Below are positions 1 to 9,100 of a stretch of 38,888 nt of DNA, piece by piece. Numbering within the stretch: position 1 is the stretch's first letter; each line of letters begins with the position of its first letter. The translations under genes and the position numbers were made by a program. The DNA comes from Nemertoderma westbladi (Eukaryota; Xenacoelomorpha; Nemertodermatida; Nemertodermatidae), in contig JAUCBJ010003784.1 of NCBI GenBank assembly GCA_032718475.1, positions 1 to 38,888 on the forward strand, written 5' to 3'. Below the pieces are notes generated by a model. It was not told the DNA's origin. It did not search any database and worked only from the letters and a program-made list of their open reading frames with translations.

Positions 1-1
1 C

Positions 2-1522
2 GTGCAACCAGGAAGGGAACTGTGCGATAACCCAACGGATAAACTCCTCAGCTACAGTTCTAGTTGGTATAAGACCAAGAAACTAGTGGCGTATTGGAGA
101 GCCTTCGGAAATTTCCTTGCGGGAGTCGGCAAGGACAAGAAAATCAGGACAACCATAGATCTGGAGGGAGCGGCCAAGGCAGTGATCCGCTATGAACAAC
201 GGAAGAACTACGGCGACGAGGTGGAACGCGTCGGTAACCAACAGCACCTCCGACGGGACAGCGAGCTGATAACGCTGTCGCCACAACTCAATGACGACGG
301 GATTCTAGTAATGAATTCTAGGGTGGGATACAACAATAGCATAGTCGTACCACCGAAACCCATCATCATTCCTACAGGATCGCCAATAGTCCACCAGATT
401 ATATGGGACTCCCACAAATCGATATTGCACGGGGGCACCAACTGAACCCTCACAGAGATAAGGAGGACCTATTGGGTCAAACAATTAAGGAAGAAGGTTA
501 AAGCGGTAGTGGGGCAGTGCCAGACCTGCCGACGGGCGAAGAAGGAGCGAGCCATACAGGAGATGGCGCCACTACCGGCGAGTAGGGTAAGACAGCACGA
601 CCCGCCATTTACGCATTGCGGTGTGGACATGTTCGGGCCGATAAAGATCAAGGTGATGCGACACACGGAGAAACGCTACGGTATTATCTTCGTATGCAAT
701 AATACGCGGGCGGTAGGGATAGAACTCGCCCAAGATGCAACCGCATCAGCGTTCATTAACGCCTTAGAAAGGTTTAGGGACCGCAAAGGTGGGACGATCG
801 CAGTGATATACAGCGACAACGGCACCAACTTTGTGGGTGCAGAGAGTGAGATGGCAGAGGCCCTGGACATCTTGGAGGGGGAAGAAGTCAAGGCAGCCAT
901 GAGGAGACGTCAAGTAAAGTGGGAGAGACGGACGCCGTATGCACCACATACACTAGGATGCGTCGAGAGACTGGTGGGCAGTTCAAAGCGTCTAATGACG
1001 AAGCTAATGAACACCCACATGGTCACTGAGGACGTTTTACGGACAGTACTTGCGAAGTGCGAGGGGATCATTAATAGCAGACCGCTATATCCGGAGAATG
1101 ATGACCCTGAGTCGTTAGACGTGCTGACGCCTAGCCATTTCCTGATGGAAAGGCCAGCGACCATCGATATGCGGGGTGTAGACGCAGATGACATACACTC
1201 CCGCCAAAGTTGGAAAGTCGCAAAGGCAATAAGCGCTGAGTATTGGAGGAGATGGGTCGAGGAATACCTACCCACGCTCCATAAGCGAAGCAAATGGAGG
1301 AAACCGAACAGGGAGTTAAGAACAGGAGATCTCGTAATCGTTACGGATGATACTATCATCAACAACCAGTGGCGGTTGGCGAGAGTTGTAGACACCTACT
1401 CCGACGAGGACGGAAGAGTCCGATCGGTAGAAGTGCGGATAGGTGGAAAGATAGGTGCGAAGGACAGAAAAACCTACAGGAGAGCAGTAGGGAAATGCTG
1501 TCTTCTAGAAGGGGCACCTTAG
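2..1522 (+). pseudogene. BEL/Pao pol C-terminus: integrase with one in-frame stop
   Basis: One reading frame is open from the window edge to the TAG at 1520-1522, except for a TGA at 443-445. The frame continues across that stop into typical integrase sequence, so this is a point lesion and not a gene boundary. The first part (to 445) is the pre-integrase linker and the start of the HHCC zinc-binding domain (His-rich stretch ending HGGTN). The CQTC cysteines follow at 518-529. The catalytic core shows D at 626 (VDMFGP), D at 815 (YSDNGTNF) and E at 965 (GCVERLVGS), a DDE triad with the SDNGTNF block typical of BEL/Pao. The end (from about 1210) matches the DUF5641-type C-terminal region: WRRWVEEYLPTL, RSKW, GDLVIV, then W-L-A-R-V. 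The role would be insertion of element cDNA into chromosomal DNA. The TGA could be a CpG-type change from CGA. The protein is cut at the N-terminus by the window edge. Confidence 0.88.
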
Positions 1523-1639
1523 AAGTGGAGTTAGCGCTTGGTTTAGTCGTCCAAGTTTTGGACTGAGGGGGGTGGGATTGAGGGCGAGACGCCCTTCCCA
1601 CATATAAAATTTGAAAAATAAAATAAAAATAAAATAATA

Positions 1640-2450
1640 GTACATGAGTAGGTACGCAGTTAGTAGGCAGAAGGTACGTAGTACCTAATTAGTTAGTAGG
1701 TACGTAGTACCTAGAGTTAGTTAATTAGTTAGTAGGTAAGTAGTACCTAGAGATAGTTAGTTAGTTAGAAGGTACATAGTACCTAGAGTTAGTTAGTTAG
1801 TTAGAAGGTACGTAGTACCTAGAGTTAGTTAGTTAGTTAGTAGGTACGTAGTACCTAGAGTTAGTTAGTTAGTTAGAAGGTACGTAGTACCTAGAGTTAG
1901 TTAGTTAGTTAGTAGGTACGTAGTACCTAGAGTTAGTTAGTTAGTTAGTAGGTACGTAGTACCTAGAGTTAGTTAGAGAGTTAGTAGGTACATAGTACCT
2001 AGTTAGAGAATTAGTAGGTACATAGTACCTAGTTAGAGAGTTAGAGGGTACGTAGTACCGTTAGTTAGAGTCAGAGTTAGAGGGTACGTGGTACCGTTAG
2101 TTAGAGTTAGAGGGTACGTAGTACCATTAGTTAGAGTTAGAGTTAGAGGGTACGTGGTACTGTTAGTTAGAGTTAGAGTTAGAGGGTACGTGGTACCGTT
2201 AGTTAGAGTTAGAGTTAGAGGGTACGTAGTACCGTTAGATAGAGTTAGAGTTAGAGGGTACGTAGTACCGTTAGATAGAGTTAGAGTTAGAGGGTACGTA
2301 GTACCGTTAGATAGAGTTAGAGTTAGGGGGTACGTAGTACCATTAGTTAGAGTTAGAGTTAGAGGGTATGTAGTACCGTTAATTAGAGAGTCGGAGGGTA
2401 CGTAATACCATTAGTTAGAGAAGAGTTAGAGTTAGAGGGTACGTGGTACC
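1640..2450 (+). repeat. 36-bp minisatellite with GGTAC-GTA-GTACC core
   Basis: About 22 imperfect copies of a unit of roughly 36 bp lie between pol and the next ORF of the element. Each unit has an interrupted palindrome (GGTACGTAGTACC, sometimes with CATA or CGTG in the middle) joined by TTAG/TAGAGT runs. The left half uses TAGTTAGTTAG linkers and the right half uses TAGAGTTAGAG linkers, so two subfamilies expanded side by side. A run without stops at 2088-2405 exists only because 36 is a multiple of 3. Its peptide is a 12-residue repeat and is not treated as a gene. Confidence 0.93.
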
Positions 2451-2946
2451 ATTAGAGAGAGAGGGAGTAAGAGGTAGAAGGGTATATAAGATATAGATAT
2501 TAGTTAGCAGTTAGTAGCGAGAGGGGGGCATATGAGTACAGCTGGGTAAATCGTGTGGCCACACGACGCATACTGCTGTACTGCATAGACCCACAGAGTA
2601 GGCCAGAAATGTGGATTAGAGAATAGAATAATCCATAGGCAGTAGTAAGTAGTAGGACAGTAGAATCAAATTAAAATAGATAAATAAATAGAATAGGGCT
2701 GAAAGTTGTGAAATAGTGGCAACATAAGGGAAGTTATTCTAGAACATAATAAAAGTAACGGACAGAAATCGAAATTAGGGTGTATTTACTAGCTTCAAAA
2801 TTAATTAGGAATAATTTAGGTTAAAAGGCGCAGTTAAGTAGGAAGTAGGCCATTATCGAACTGTACAGAACATCCTAGATACATCACTCATCTGTATTGC
2901 GCCTTGGTAAGGCACCACCTTGCAGGTGAGCGAGTGAACGTTCGGA
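2451..2946. other. Spacer before the 849-aa ORF, no gene; possible splice signals at its end
   Basis: No coding sequence is seen. The stretch is rich in TAG/AGTAG words that look like decayed minisatellite. At 2919-2930 a possible acceptor (TTGCAG, AG at 2924-2925) overlaps a good donor consensus (CAG|GTGAGC, GT at 2926-2927), some 20 nt before the ATG at 2947. This would suit a spliced subgenomic mRNA for the downstream ORF, but it is only a motif match. Confidence 0.4.
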
Positions 2947-5496
2947 ATGGCGAGTAAGTTGATCAGAAAGAGAAAGGCGGAGTCAGGAGGAAAGGAGATA
3001 CTGGTGGATTTCACCGAGAGACATCCGGAAGAGAAGACGAGAGGATACTACGAGAGGTTGGAAAGGGGTCACGCGGCACGAGCGTTGCAGGATCACTTCC
3101 GGGAGGCGCACGAACAGCGGCTGGTCGGGACCTACGGGACCCCGTCGCTAGACAACGCGATCTTCCAACATTTCCACTACGTAGTGAAAGGGGACGAGGC
3201 GAAGTTCGGGATTCCGAAGTACCCGAGGGAATCACCGAGGAAGGACTGGAAGAGGTTCATAGAGTCCGTCAACAGAGGAGGATATATGATCCTAGATGAC
3301 GAGGGAACTGTGGAAGACGAAGCGGGTTCGAGACGAGGAACGGCAGGGTCGGCCAGGACCATACTCCTACATTTGGCCGCGCCAAATGGGGACATCTTCT
3401 TATTCGACCTAGGGACGTATGGGAAGAAGGACGGGCCGAAATTAGACCGATTACCGAAAGCGGTACAAGTCTTAGTAAGAGAGAAGTCGACGACGAAAGT
3501 GGGATCGGCGATTCGCGAGGACGCGGAGAGGATCATCGGTCCAGACGCCACCAACCTCCTGGATATGCAGAAAGTCTTTATGGCTATGACGGCACCGGAT
3601 GGATTGGGGGTAGTCGGAAACACAGGCCAATGCGGGGCGGTGGCGATGGGCCAATTATTGGGGCTCGTATGCCACAAACCGATGGACTGGGGGAAGTTTA
3701 GGGAAGAATACGGAGGAGAACTAGCGAACTCGCTAAAGTGGGGAGCGAGACCGGGAAAGCAGGAGGTATATCAATTCCGCAGAGGAGCGATAAAGGTATA
3801 TCAGAAGCGATATATCCTACAGGAAGACTGGATCATGATAAGTTTGCTTAACTTATTTATGACCGTGGTTATCGAGAGGGAACCAGGGGCATTTCTGTTA
3901 TCGGGATCACCCCTAAGCTACAGGAGAGCCTTTAAGACGGCCTTTGACGGTCTGGTAGACCACCCGGGGCTGAAGGGCGAGTCGGTATACTATAACAGCC
4001 GGCATCTGGTAGACGGGGAGACAGATACACCGTATCAGAGATGGGAGCAGTTAGAAGCGGATAGACGAGAAGCAAAGCGACTGGAAGAAGTCGCCAGGCG
4101 GGAGAGGATAGAGGCGGAGGAGAGGGAAGAGGAGGCCAGGACACAGAGTTACGGCTTCGAGGAACAGGCGGGCCTAGACGAACTTCATTGGACTTCGTCA
4201 GGGAGTTCGGGGGAGTCTCTAGGGCGAGAATTGGGATGGACGGTGGGATCACCGAAACAGTCGACGTCAAGGTTGCAAACGATGCCCATACCAGCGGGCG
4301 CCGAGGGCGACCAACCGCCAAGGAAGTTAAGGGAGCTAGAGGGATGGAGAGCTACGGGCGAGAGCCAAGGCGGGAAGGGACATAGTGGATCCATCGGGAT
4401 ACCGGGGTTGGAAACACTACCAGAAGAGGAGGACGACGGCGACGAGTTCGGAGAGATGCCGCCCATCGAGAGGATAGGCCACTCGGACACAGACTGGGTT
4501 GGCGGAAGGGTGGTGACGGCCAGTGGGGCGAGGGCCTTCTGGAACAGATCCGGCAAGCGGACCTGGGTGCACGAGGAGCCGGCGATGGATTTCGCGGGGA
4601 GCACCATCAGGTTGGGCGAACAACCGGGGACGGCACCACGGATAGTATTCGGGGAGACGATGCCCGAGAGGGGCGGAGAGATCGATGTAGATAGAGAGGC
4701 CAACGTAGAGAAGTTCGCCTACCAGCGACTCCACAGACCGCGGAGATCGCTTGGGACGAAGGACGAGGTGGGACGGGAGACATTGGTACTCGGCTGCGAC
4801 TATTGTGGGAGACAGACCCACCAAGAAAAGAATTGCCTTTACTGGTTCCAAAAGGGAACCTTTTGTCTCTACTGCCGAGAAAAAAGCCACAGGATGGGGG
4901 CGTGCCCACGGTTGCATAATCGATGTACAAAGTGCCACTTTCGGGGACACTACGGACGCGAGTGCGACTGGATGAACGACGAGGAGAAGTTCACAAGGTT
5001 CGAGGAGTGGGCCGACGTCGGGGCCATGACGCGCCAGCGCATGAAGGCCCAGGAGTTTAAGTGGGGTTTCTTCCTTATCAATCAGGAGACTCACATGGAA
5101 ATCATAAAGCGGAGGCTACCGTTTACCTACCAAGAGGTAGCAACGGCGGCGTCGTACGCTGGAGTGATGAACACGCAAAGGTATCTGGACAGGTGGACGC
5201 CAGACAACCGAAGGGAGTTTAGGGATTTCTTGGCGGAGCACGTACCAAAGGCAATGAAAATGATCCTATGGGACGCCACCAGAGGGAGACAACCGGGCCA
5301 CTCTGAGGGGCCACCGGCGAAGCGATATCGGGCACTAATAACACCAGCGCCCAAGGAGCCAACGACCGGGATCAGTAGGGAGGTGGCGGCGAAGGTCCGA
5401 AAGCAGAAGGCGGATAATGCCAGAGGAACGGTGATAACCAAGAAACGACCCAGGGAAGAGGACGCCAGGGGGAACTATTCCCAGAGGAACAGATAG
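2947..5496 (+). CDS. 849-aa retrotransposon protein: DEDD exonuclease-like domain plus three CCHC zinc knuckles
   Basis: This intact ORF starts at ATG 2947. Residues about 100-305 read like the RNase D/EXD family of 3'-5' exonucleases. A hydrophobic strand ends in D117-D-E119 (the DxE motif), followed by LLHLAAPNGDIFLFDLG (140-156), KVGSAIRED with D192, LDMQKVF (205-211), and a helical end with Q286..Y289. The last acid of the DEDD set is not canonical: Y289 is followed by E293 and D294, so spacing is one residue off the usual Y-x3-D. Residues 369-398 form a highly charged probable coiled coil. Residues 400-600 are acidic and low in complexity. Three perfect C-x2-C-x4-H-x4-C knuckles follow at 617-630, 640-653 and 660-673, then a basic tail with KKRPREE at 832-838 as a possible nuclear signal. 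Zinc knuckles suggest nucleic-acid binding, as in Gag. However, the ORF lies after pol and before the 3' LTR, the env position. No signal peptide or membrane segment is seen, so it is not an envelope protein. The exonuclease assignment is by eye. It could be a displaced Gag. Confidence 0.75.
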   Translation: MASKLIRKRKAESGGKEILVDFTERHPEEKTRGYYERLERGHAARALQDHFREAHEQRLVGTYGTPSLDNAIFQHFHYVVKGDEAKFGIPKYPRESPRKDWKRFIESVNRGGYMILDDEGTVEDEAGSRRGTAGSARTILLHLAAPNGDIFLFDLGTYGKKDGPKLDRLPKAVQVLVREKSTTKVGSAIREDAERIIGPDATNLLDMQKVFMAMTAPDGLGVVGNTGQCGAVAMGQLLGLVCHKPMDWGKFREEYGGELANSLKWGARPGKQEVYQFRRGAIKVYQKRYILQEDWIMISLLNLFMTVVIEREPGAFLLSGSPLSYRRAFKTAFDGLVDHPGLKGESVYYNSRHLVDGETDTPYQRWEQLEADRREAKRLEEVARRERIEAEEREEEARTQSYGFEEQAGLDELHWTSSGSSGESLGRELGWTVGSPKQSTSRLQTMPIPAGAEGDQPPRKLRELEGWRATGESQGGKGHSGSIGIPGLETLPEEEDDGDEFGEMPPIERIGHSDTDWVGGRVVTASGARAFWNRSGKRTWVHEEPAMDFAGSTIRLGEQPGTAPRIVFGETMPERGGEIDVDREANVEKFAYQRLHRPRRSLGTKDEVGRETLVLGCDYCGRQTHQEKNCLYWFQKGTFCLYCREKSHRMGACPRLHNRCTKCHFRGHYGRECDWMNDEEKFTRFEEWADVGAMTRQRMKAQEFKWGFFLINQETHMEIIKRRLPFTYQEVATAASYAGVMNTQRYLDRWTPDNRREFRDFLAEHVPKAMKMILWDATRGRQPGHSEGPPAKRYRALITPAPKEPTTGISREVAAKVRKQKADNARGTVITKKRPREEDARGNYSQRNR

Positions 5497-5957
5497 GTTC
5501 CCAGAGTCGATGGAGAGAGACTGGGACTTGGACGTGGTACACCTGGAAGGCGCCGCGTGGGACGTACGAACTACTAAGTACAAATTTAATTAATGCAAAT
5601 AATCATATAAGTGCAATTTGTATGTACGTACGTAGTAATTAGTAATCTAGAAATATATACGTTCGGAGTAAGTACTACAGTCATACAACCTTTCTCAATT
5701 AGCTACTGGGACTGGGGGATAACTGACTATGGGACTATGGACGAGACACCAGACAATTTCACACTTCTTGAGTGCGACGGCACAAGAGGGGGGGGGGATT
5801 TGTCAGAAGGGAAGAGGCAGTCGAAGTGAGGTTGAGGGACGGAATAATAGTGCGGAGTGCGAAGAGAGTGCGGACGCAATTCTAGTGTGATTGCGGGATT
5901 GTAGCGCACTTTTTGGTTGATGCTATCTTCTTACCGGGAAGATAGCATGGGGGGGAG
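5497..5957 (+). other. Region between ORF and 3' LTR: stem-loop and polypurine tract
   Basis: No gene is seen. At 5920-5948 a perfect 11-bp inverted repeat (ATGCTATCTTC / GAAGATAGCAT, 7-nt loop) abuts a polypurine tract at 5949-5957 (GGGGGGGAG). That tract sits directly against the TGTTAG start of the LTR and is the expected primer site for plus-strand DNA synthesis. The stem-loop just upstream is not a standard part of the site and may mask or present it. Confidence 0.7.
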
Positions 5958-6560
5958 TGTTAGCTTATTCAATCCCGCTAACATCCCATAAAGTTGTAAG
6001 CCGATAAGCAATATTGGGAGCCACGAGATTGGGCAATTAACCAACTCGTGCCATCCCAATAAGAGTGGGAAGGAAGCACACAATAAAGGGTCAGGGGCCA
6101 AACCCCTAACCCAGAGAGTACAGGTGGAGTGAACGGGAACACTCCACGGGGCGCCAACAAGGGTATCAACCAATCAGAGGGGGGCAAGGCATCGATTGAG
6201 TAGAGCAGTAAGGCCACCGTGCAATATAACCAATAACACAATGTCAGTAATTCAGTTATCTCAGTGCAGTGTAGGTTAGTTAGTTTAGATAGGGGAGCAC
6301 GGGACTTTAGTTACCGTATCCCGCCTTCCGTATATTATATTACAGTCATCATATCTATATCTTATACCTATCAATTATTATACACCGAATATCAGAACTC
6401 ATTCACTATTTCCGTTTACTCTTTATACACGGCGGGGACGCGTGAACTAAACACCGGATAAATCGGGATTCCTCCTGGATCCCGTCACACGGCGACGCGT
6501 ATAGCCCAAATAACACACCGGTCGGGGTTCAAACTGCCAACTCAACTGGATCCCGTCACA
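5958..6560 (+). repeat. Probable 3' LTR of the BEL/Pao element
   Basis: The LTR begins TGTTAGC right after the polypurine tract. It has an internal inverted copy of its first seven bases (GCTAACA at 5977-5983), an AATAAA at 6082-6087 and a TATA-like stretch near 6222. The block TGGATCCCGTCACA occurs twice (ending at 6489 and 6560), so the right end is one of these or close by. The matching 5' LTR lies outside the window, so the length of about 600 bp cannot be confirmed here. Confidence 0.55.
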
Positions 6561-7639
6561 AGCAACCTACGAGCACTGCTTAATTAGAAAACCTACACAC
6601 AGACAGACTTTTACAGTTCCTGTCTGCCGCTAGGGGTAATTGTTGAGCTCAAGTTCAACGTGCTTAGCACTGTTTAATAAACAATAAATTCATTATTTAT
6701 CCATTACAGTAATTATAGCAGTAAAATGCTATGTATTCTATTTTATAGTGAAATCAAGAGACAGGGGGGGGGGGGGGGGGGGGACTGGACGCAAATCCCA
6801 TCTTGGCAAATTAATAACCCGCCTCAATGTTAAATTCTCAATTTAGGGAAAGGAGCAGGTTACAGTGGCACGATATGTTAACCGAAACAATAAACTAAAC
6901 AAAGTAGAACAGGTTACAGTTTTATTTTTTAGAGTAATCAGATGTTATCAAATGGAAATCAAATAACAAAAATGTATTTATAATATGAACAATGTATTAC
7001 ATGATAGACGAGCTAGTTAAATAGTCTCCGTTGCTATGTTTAAGGGTCTGTAAAAAAAATTCCCCACGATGAAAATATTGACGGAATTTTTCTGAATGAC
7101 TACTCAAACAACTGCTTCTAAAAAACTAACAATGGTTTAGATCGGAATTTGTGGGCAAAAACCTAAATTAATTTCGTATCTCGCTTAGCCTAGGCCTAAT
7201 GCTGCTCAGCGTTTAAAAACCAATTACTGAAGTTCAATGGCAGTGAATTCAGTAATATTAATGATGGCTCCTCTGTAAAATTACATGTAAACCGGTAAAA
7301 TTCATGGTTTTCAAGTCAAAGAATGGTTTCCATAGTTTCAATTTTACTTTACTCATTGATTTCTATTTTTTAATTTGCACCTACTTTACATGTTATTGGA
7401 ATTATGGGCCCCAAAAAGTCGGGGGCCCCTAGGCTATAGCCTAGCTAGCCTAGGCCTTAATCCAGCCAATTCTGTGTAAAATGTTTTTATTCGATTCTTT
7501 CTAAACAAAGGGCATGAACTAGGGAGGTAATAGTAGTACATTTTACTGTATAATCAAAAAGACACTCTTGGATGTCAATAAGTAACAACCCCCTGCACTG
7601 TAGAATTCCAAAGTTAAGAAGTGGCTAGACATATAAACG
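6561..7639. other. AT-rich intergenic sequence, no gene
   Basis: No coding sequence is supported. It holds a run of 20 G at 6764-6783. A segment at 6840-6925 (GGGAAAGGAGCAGGTTACAG and neighbours) is related, in reverse orientation, to the tandem 66-bp repeat at 24900-25063. Confidence 0.5.
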
Positions 7640-9034
7640 ATTATGAACGATTATGAACGGTTAACAATGGTTAGACATATAAACGCGACCTTGCGATGTT
7701 GGTTCTTTCATTTAAGAAGAATCGCGAAAATCAGAAACTGTTTTGACAGTCGTACCTTGGAAACAATGGTGCACACGTTCATTACCAGTAGATTGGACCA
7801 AAACAACTCTCTTTATTATGGTCTACCAAAGAACCTTATCGGCAAACTACAGAAAGTTCAAAACGCCTCAGCACGTCTGATAAAACGCATCCGCAAGAGA
7901 GATCCTATTACCCCTACACTGAAGGAATTACATTGGCTGCGAGTAGAGAGAAGGATCGAGTATAAGATTGCACTATTAACACGTTCGTGGGGACTTCGCG
8001 CAGCACGTAGTCGGCAAGCCTTGGCATACGGTTCATATAGAGCAAATGGGGCATGTCTAGTTTGGACCCCATATCCCATGCTATAAATGTATTCATTCGA
8101 TATACAATCATATGTTAATCCGCTAGGTGGTGTCAAATTGTTATTCTGCAATTTCGTACTTACCAGTGCAGCACTGTACAGCAGTACCGTACCGGTAGGC
8201 CTATGTCATTACTTCTGAGTCTCTAGCGGATCCCCAATTAAATGTCTTAACTTTTCAATTTCGTAAAAGATAGACTTCATGATTCTCTACAGGCCACCAA
8301 AATTTCAGCTCAGGAAAATGAGGCCTTCCCGAGAAATTTAACATTTTCTAAAAACCACATAATCTGTCGTAGCTGACGTCAGACTGCATGATTTTTCACC
8401 AAACTTTACAAACTTTCTAAACTTTCTCTCTACTACTTACCTACTAAGTTTGGTTCAATTCCGAACGAGCGATGCCGAGAAATTCGCGTTCAAACATTTA
8501 CCAGACAGACGGACAGACAGACAGACGGACAGACGGACATGCCCCATTTGCCCTATATGAACCGTATGCAAAGGCTCGCCGACTACGTGTCTCGCCCCAC
8601 ATATAAGTGCGTTAATCATTTGGCTCCAAGTTACTTGGCCGAATTATTGGATCGATATGAACCATATCGTACCTTAAGAACAAGTGGTGCTGGACTGTTA
8701 CGCATTCCAACGTGTAGACTTACCTATTATGGTAGACGGTCGTTCTCCTTTGCAGCTCCAACGGTGTGGAACTCACTACCCTCGAAAATCAGAGACTCTC
8801 CCACTCTTGATTCGTTTAAGGCTCAGCTAAAAATCCATCTCTTCATAAAGCAATACGGGAATTAAGTTTCTCGGCGTGTTTTTAAACTTTTAAATTCATT
8901 AATGACCGATCTCTTTGTAAAGCAATACTTTTTAATGTTTTTAAAAATTTTAAATCGTTAAATTTTGTGCAGTGCAGCGCCTTTGATCATCACGTTAAAA
9001 GGCGCTATATAAATTATTATTATTATTATTATTA
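7640..9034 (+). pseudogene. CR1-like LINE, 5'-truncated copy of ORF2 3' end, split by an insertion
   Basis: Positions 7643-7981 encode the region after the catalytic palm of a CR1/jockey-type non-LTR reverse transcriptase: TMVHTFITSRLD, NSLYYGLPK, LQKVQNASARLI, then LKELHWLRVERRIEYKIALLT. The protein resumes at 8602 with YKCVNHLAPSYLAELL, LRTS, YGRRSFSFAAPTVWNSLP and FKAQLKIHLF, and stops at 8863-8865. The two parts join without loss once the insertion at 7982-8601 is removed. The 3' UTR ends in GGCGCTATATAAA followed by an (ATT)n tail at 9011-9034, the usual ending of this LINE group. The catalytic domain is absent, so the copy cannot mobilise itself. The clade is judged from motif style only. 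Confidence 0.85.
7982..8601. mobile_element. 0.6-kb foldback/MITE-like insertion inside the LINE
   Basis: The interval interrupts the LINE reading frame. The triplet ACA flanks it on both sides (7979-7981 and 8599-8601), a possible 3-bp target duplication. Its ends are imperfect inverted repeats of about 70-80 bp: 7982-8060 is nearly the reverse complement of 8530-8598, sharing for example GGTTCATATAG and GGGGCATGTC. The middle has no coding sequence. Near the right end is a short CAGA/CGGA repeat at about 8503-8538. No transposase is present, so it would be a non-autonomous DNA element. The left terminus has a few bases not matched at the right. Confidence 0.65.
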
Positions 9035-9100
9035 AGTTAATTCTTACAGTAATTCATTGCATTGGGTCAATTTGACCCATATCGGGGTGGTGCTAAAATG

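Larger units (their letters stand above)
1..6560 (+). mobile_element. BEL/Pao-type LTR retrotransposon, 3' part (pol end, extra ORF, 3' LTR)
   Basis: The interval reads as one element on the plus strand: integrase end of pol, a 1.4-kb spacer with a minisatellite, an 849-codon ORF, a stem-loop, a GGGGGGGAG polypurine tract and an LTR starting TGTTAG. No LTR-like copy of 5958-6560 is visible between pol and the 849-aa ORF, which argues against two adjacent elements. Both coding parts share the same purine-rich, GC-rich style, unlike the AT-rich flanks. The 5' LTR, gag, protease and reverse transcriptase would lie before the window. The right boundary is uncertain, because CCGTCACA occurs twice (ending 6489 and 6560). 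The single-element reading is an inference from order, strand and composition. Confidence 0.7.

Noticed and set aside
1563-1620. G-rich tract just after pol as the true polypurine tract and a 3' LTR start, making two separate elements.
   Set aside because: No LTR-like sequence matching 5958-6560 is found between 1570 and 2946, and the 849-aa ORF is followed by a clear polypurine tract and TGTTAG. The alternative is not fully excluded without the 5' LTR.
2088-2405. 105-codon open frame between pol and the 849-aa ORF.
   Set aside because: It is the 36-bp minisatellite read in a frame without stops.
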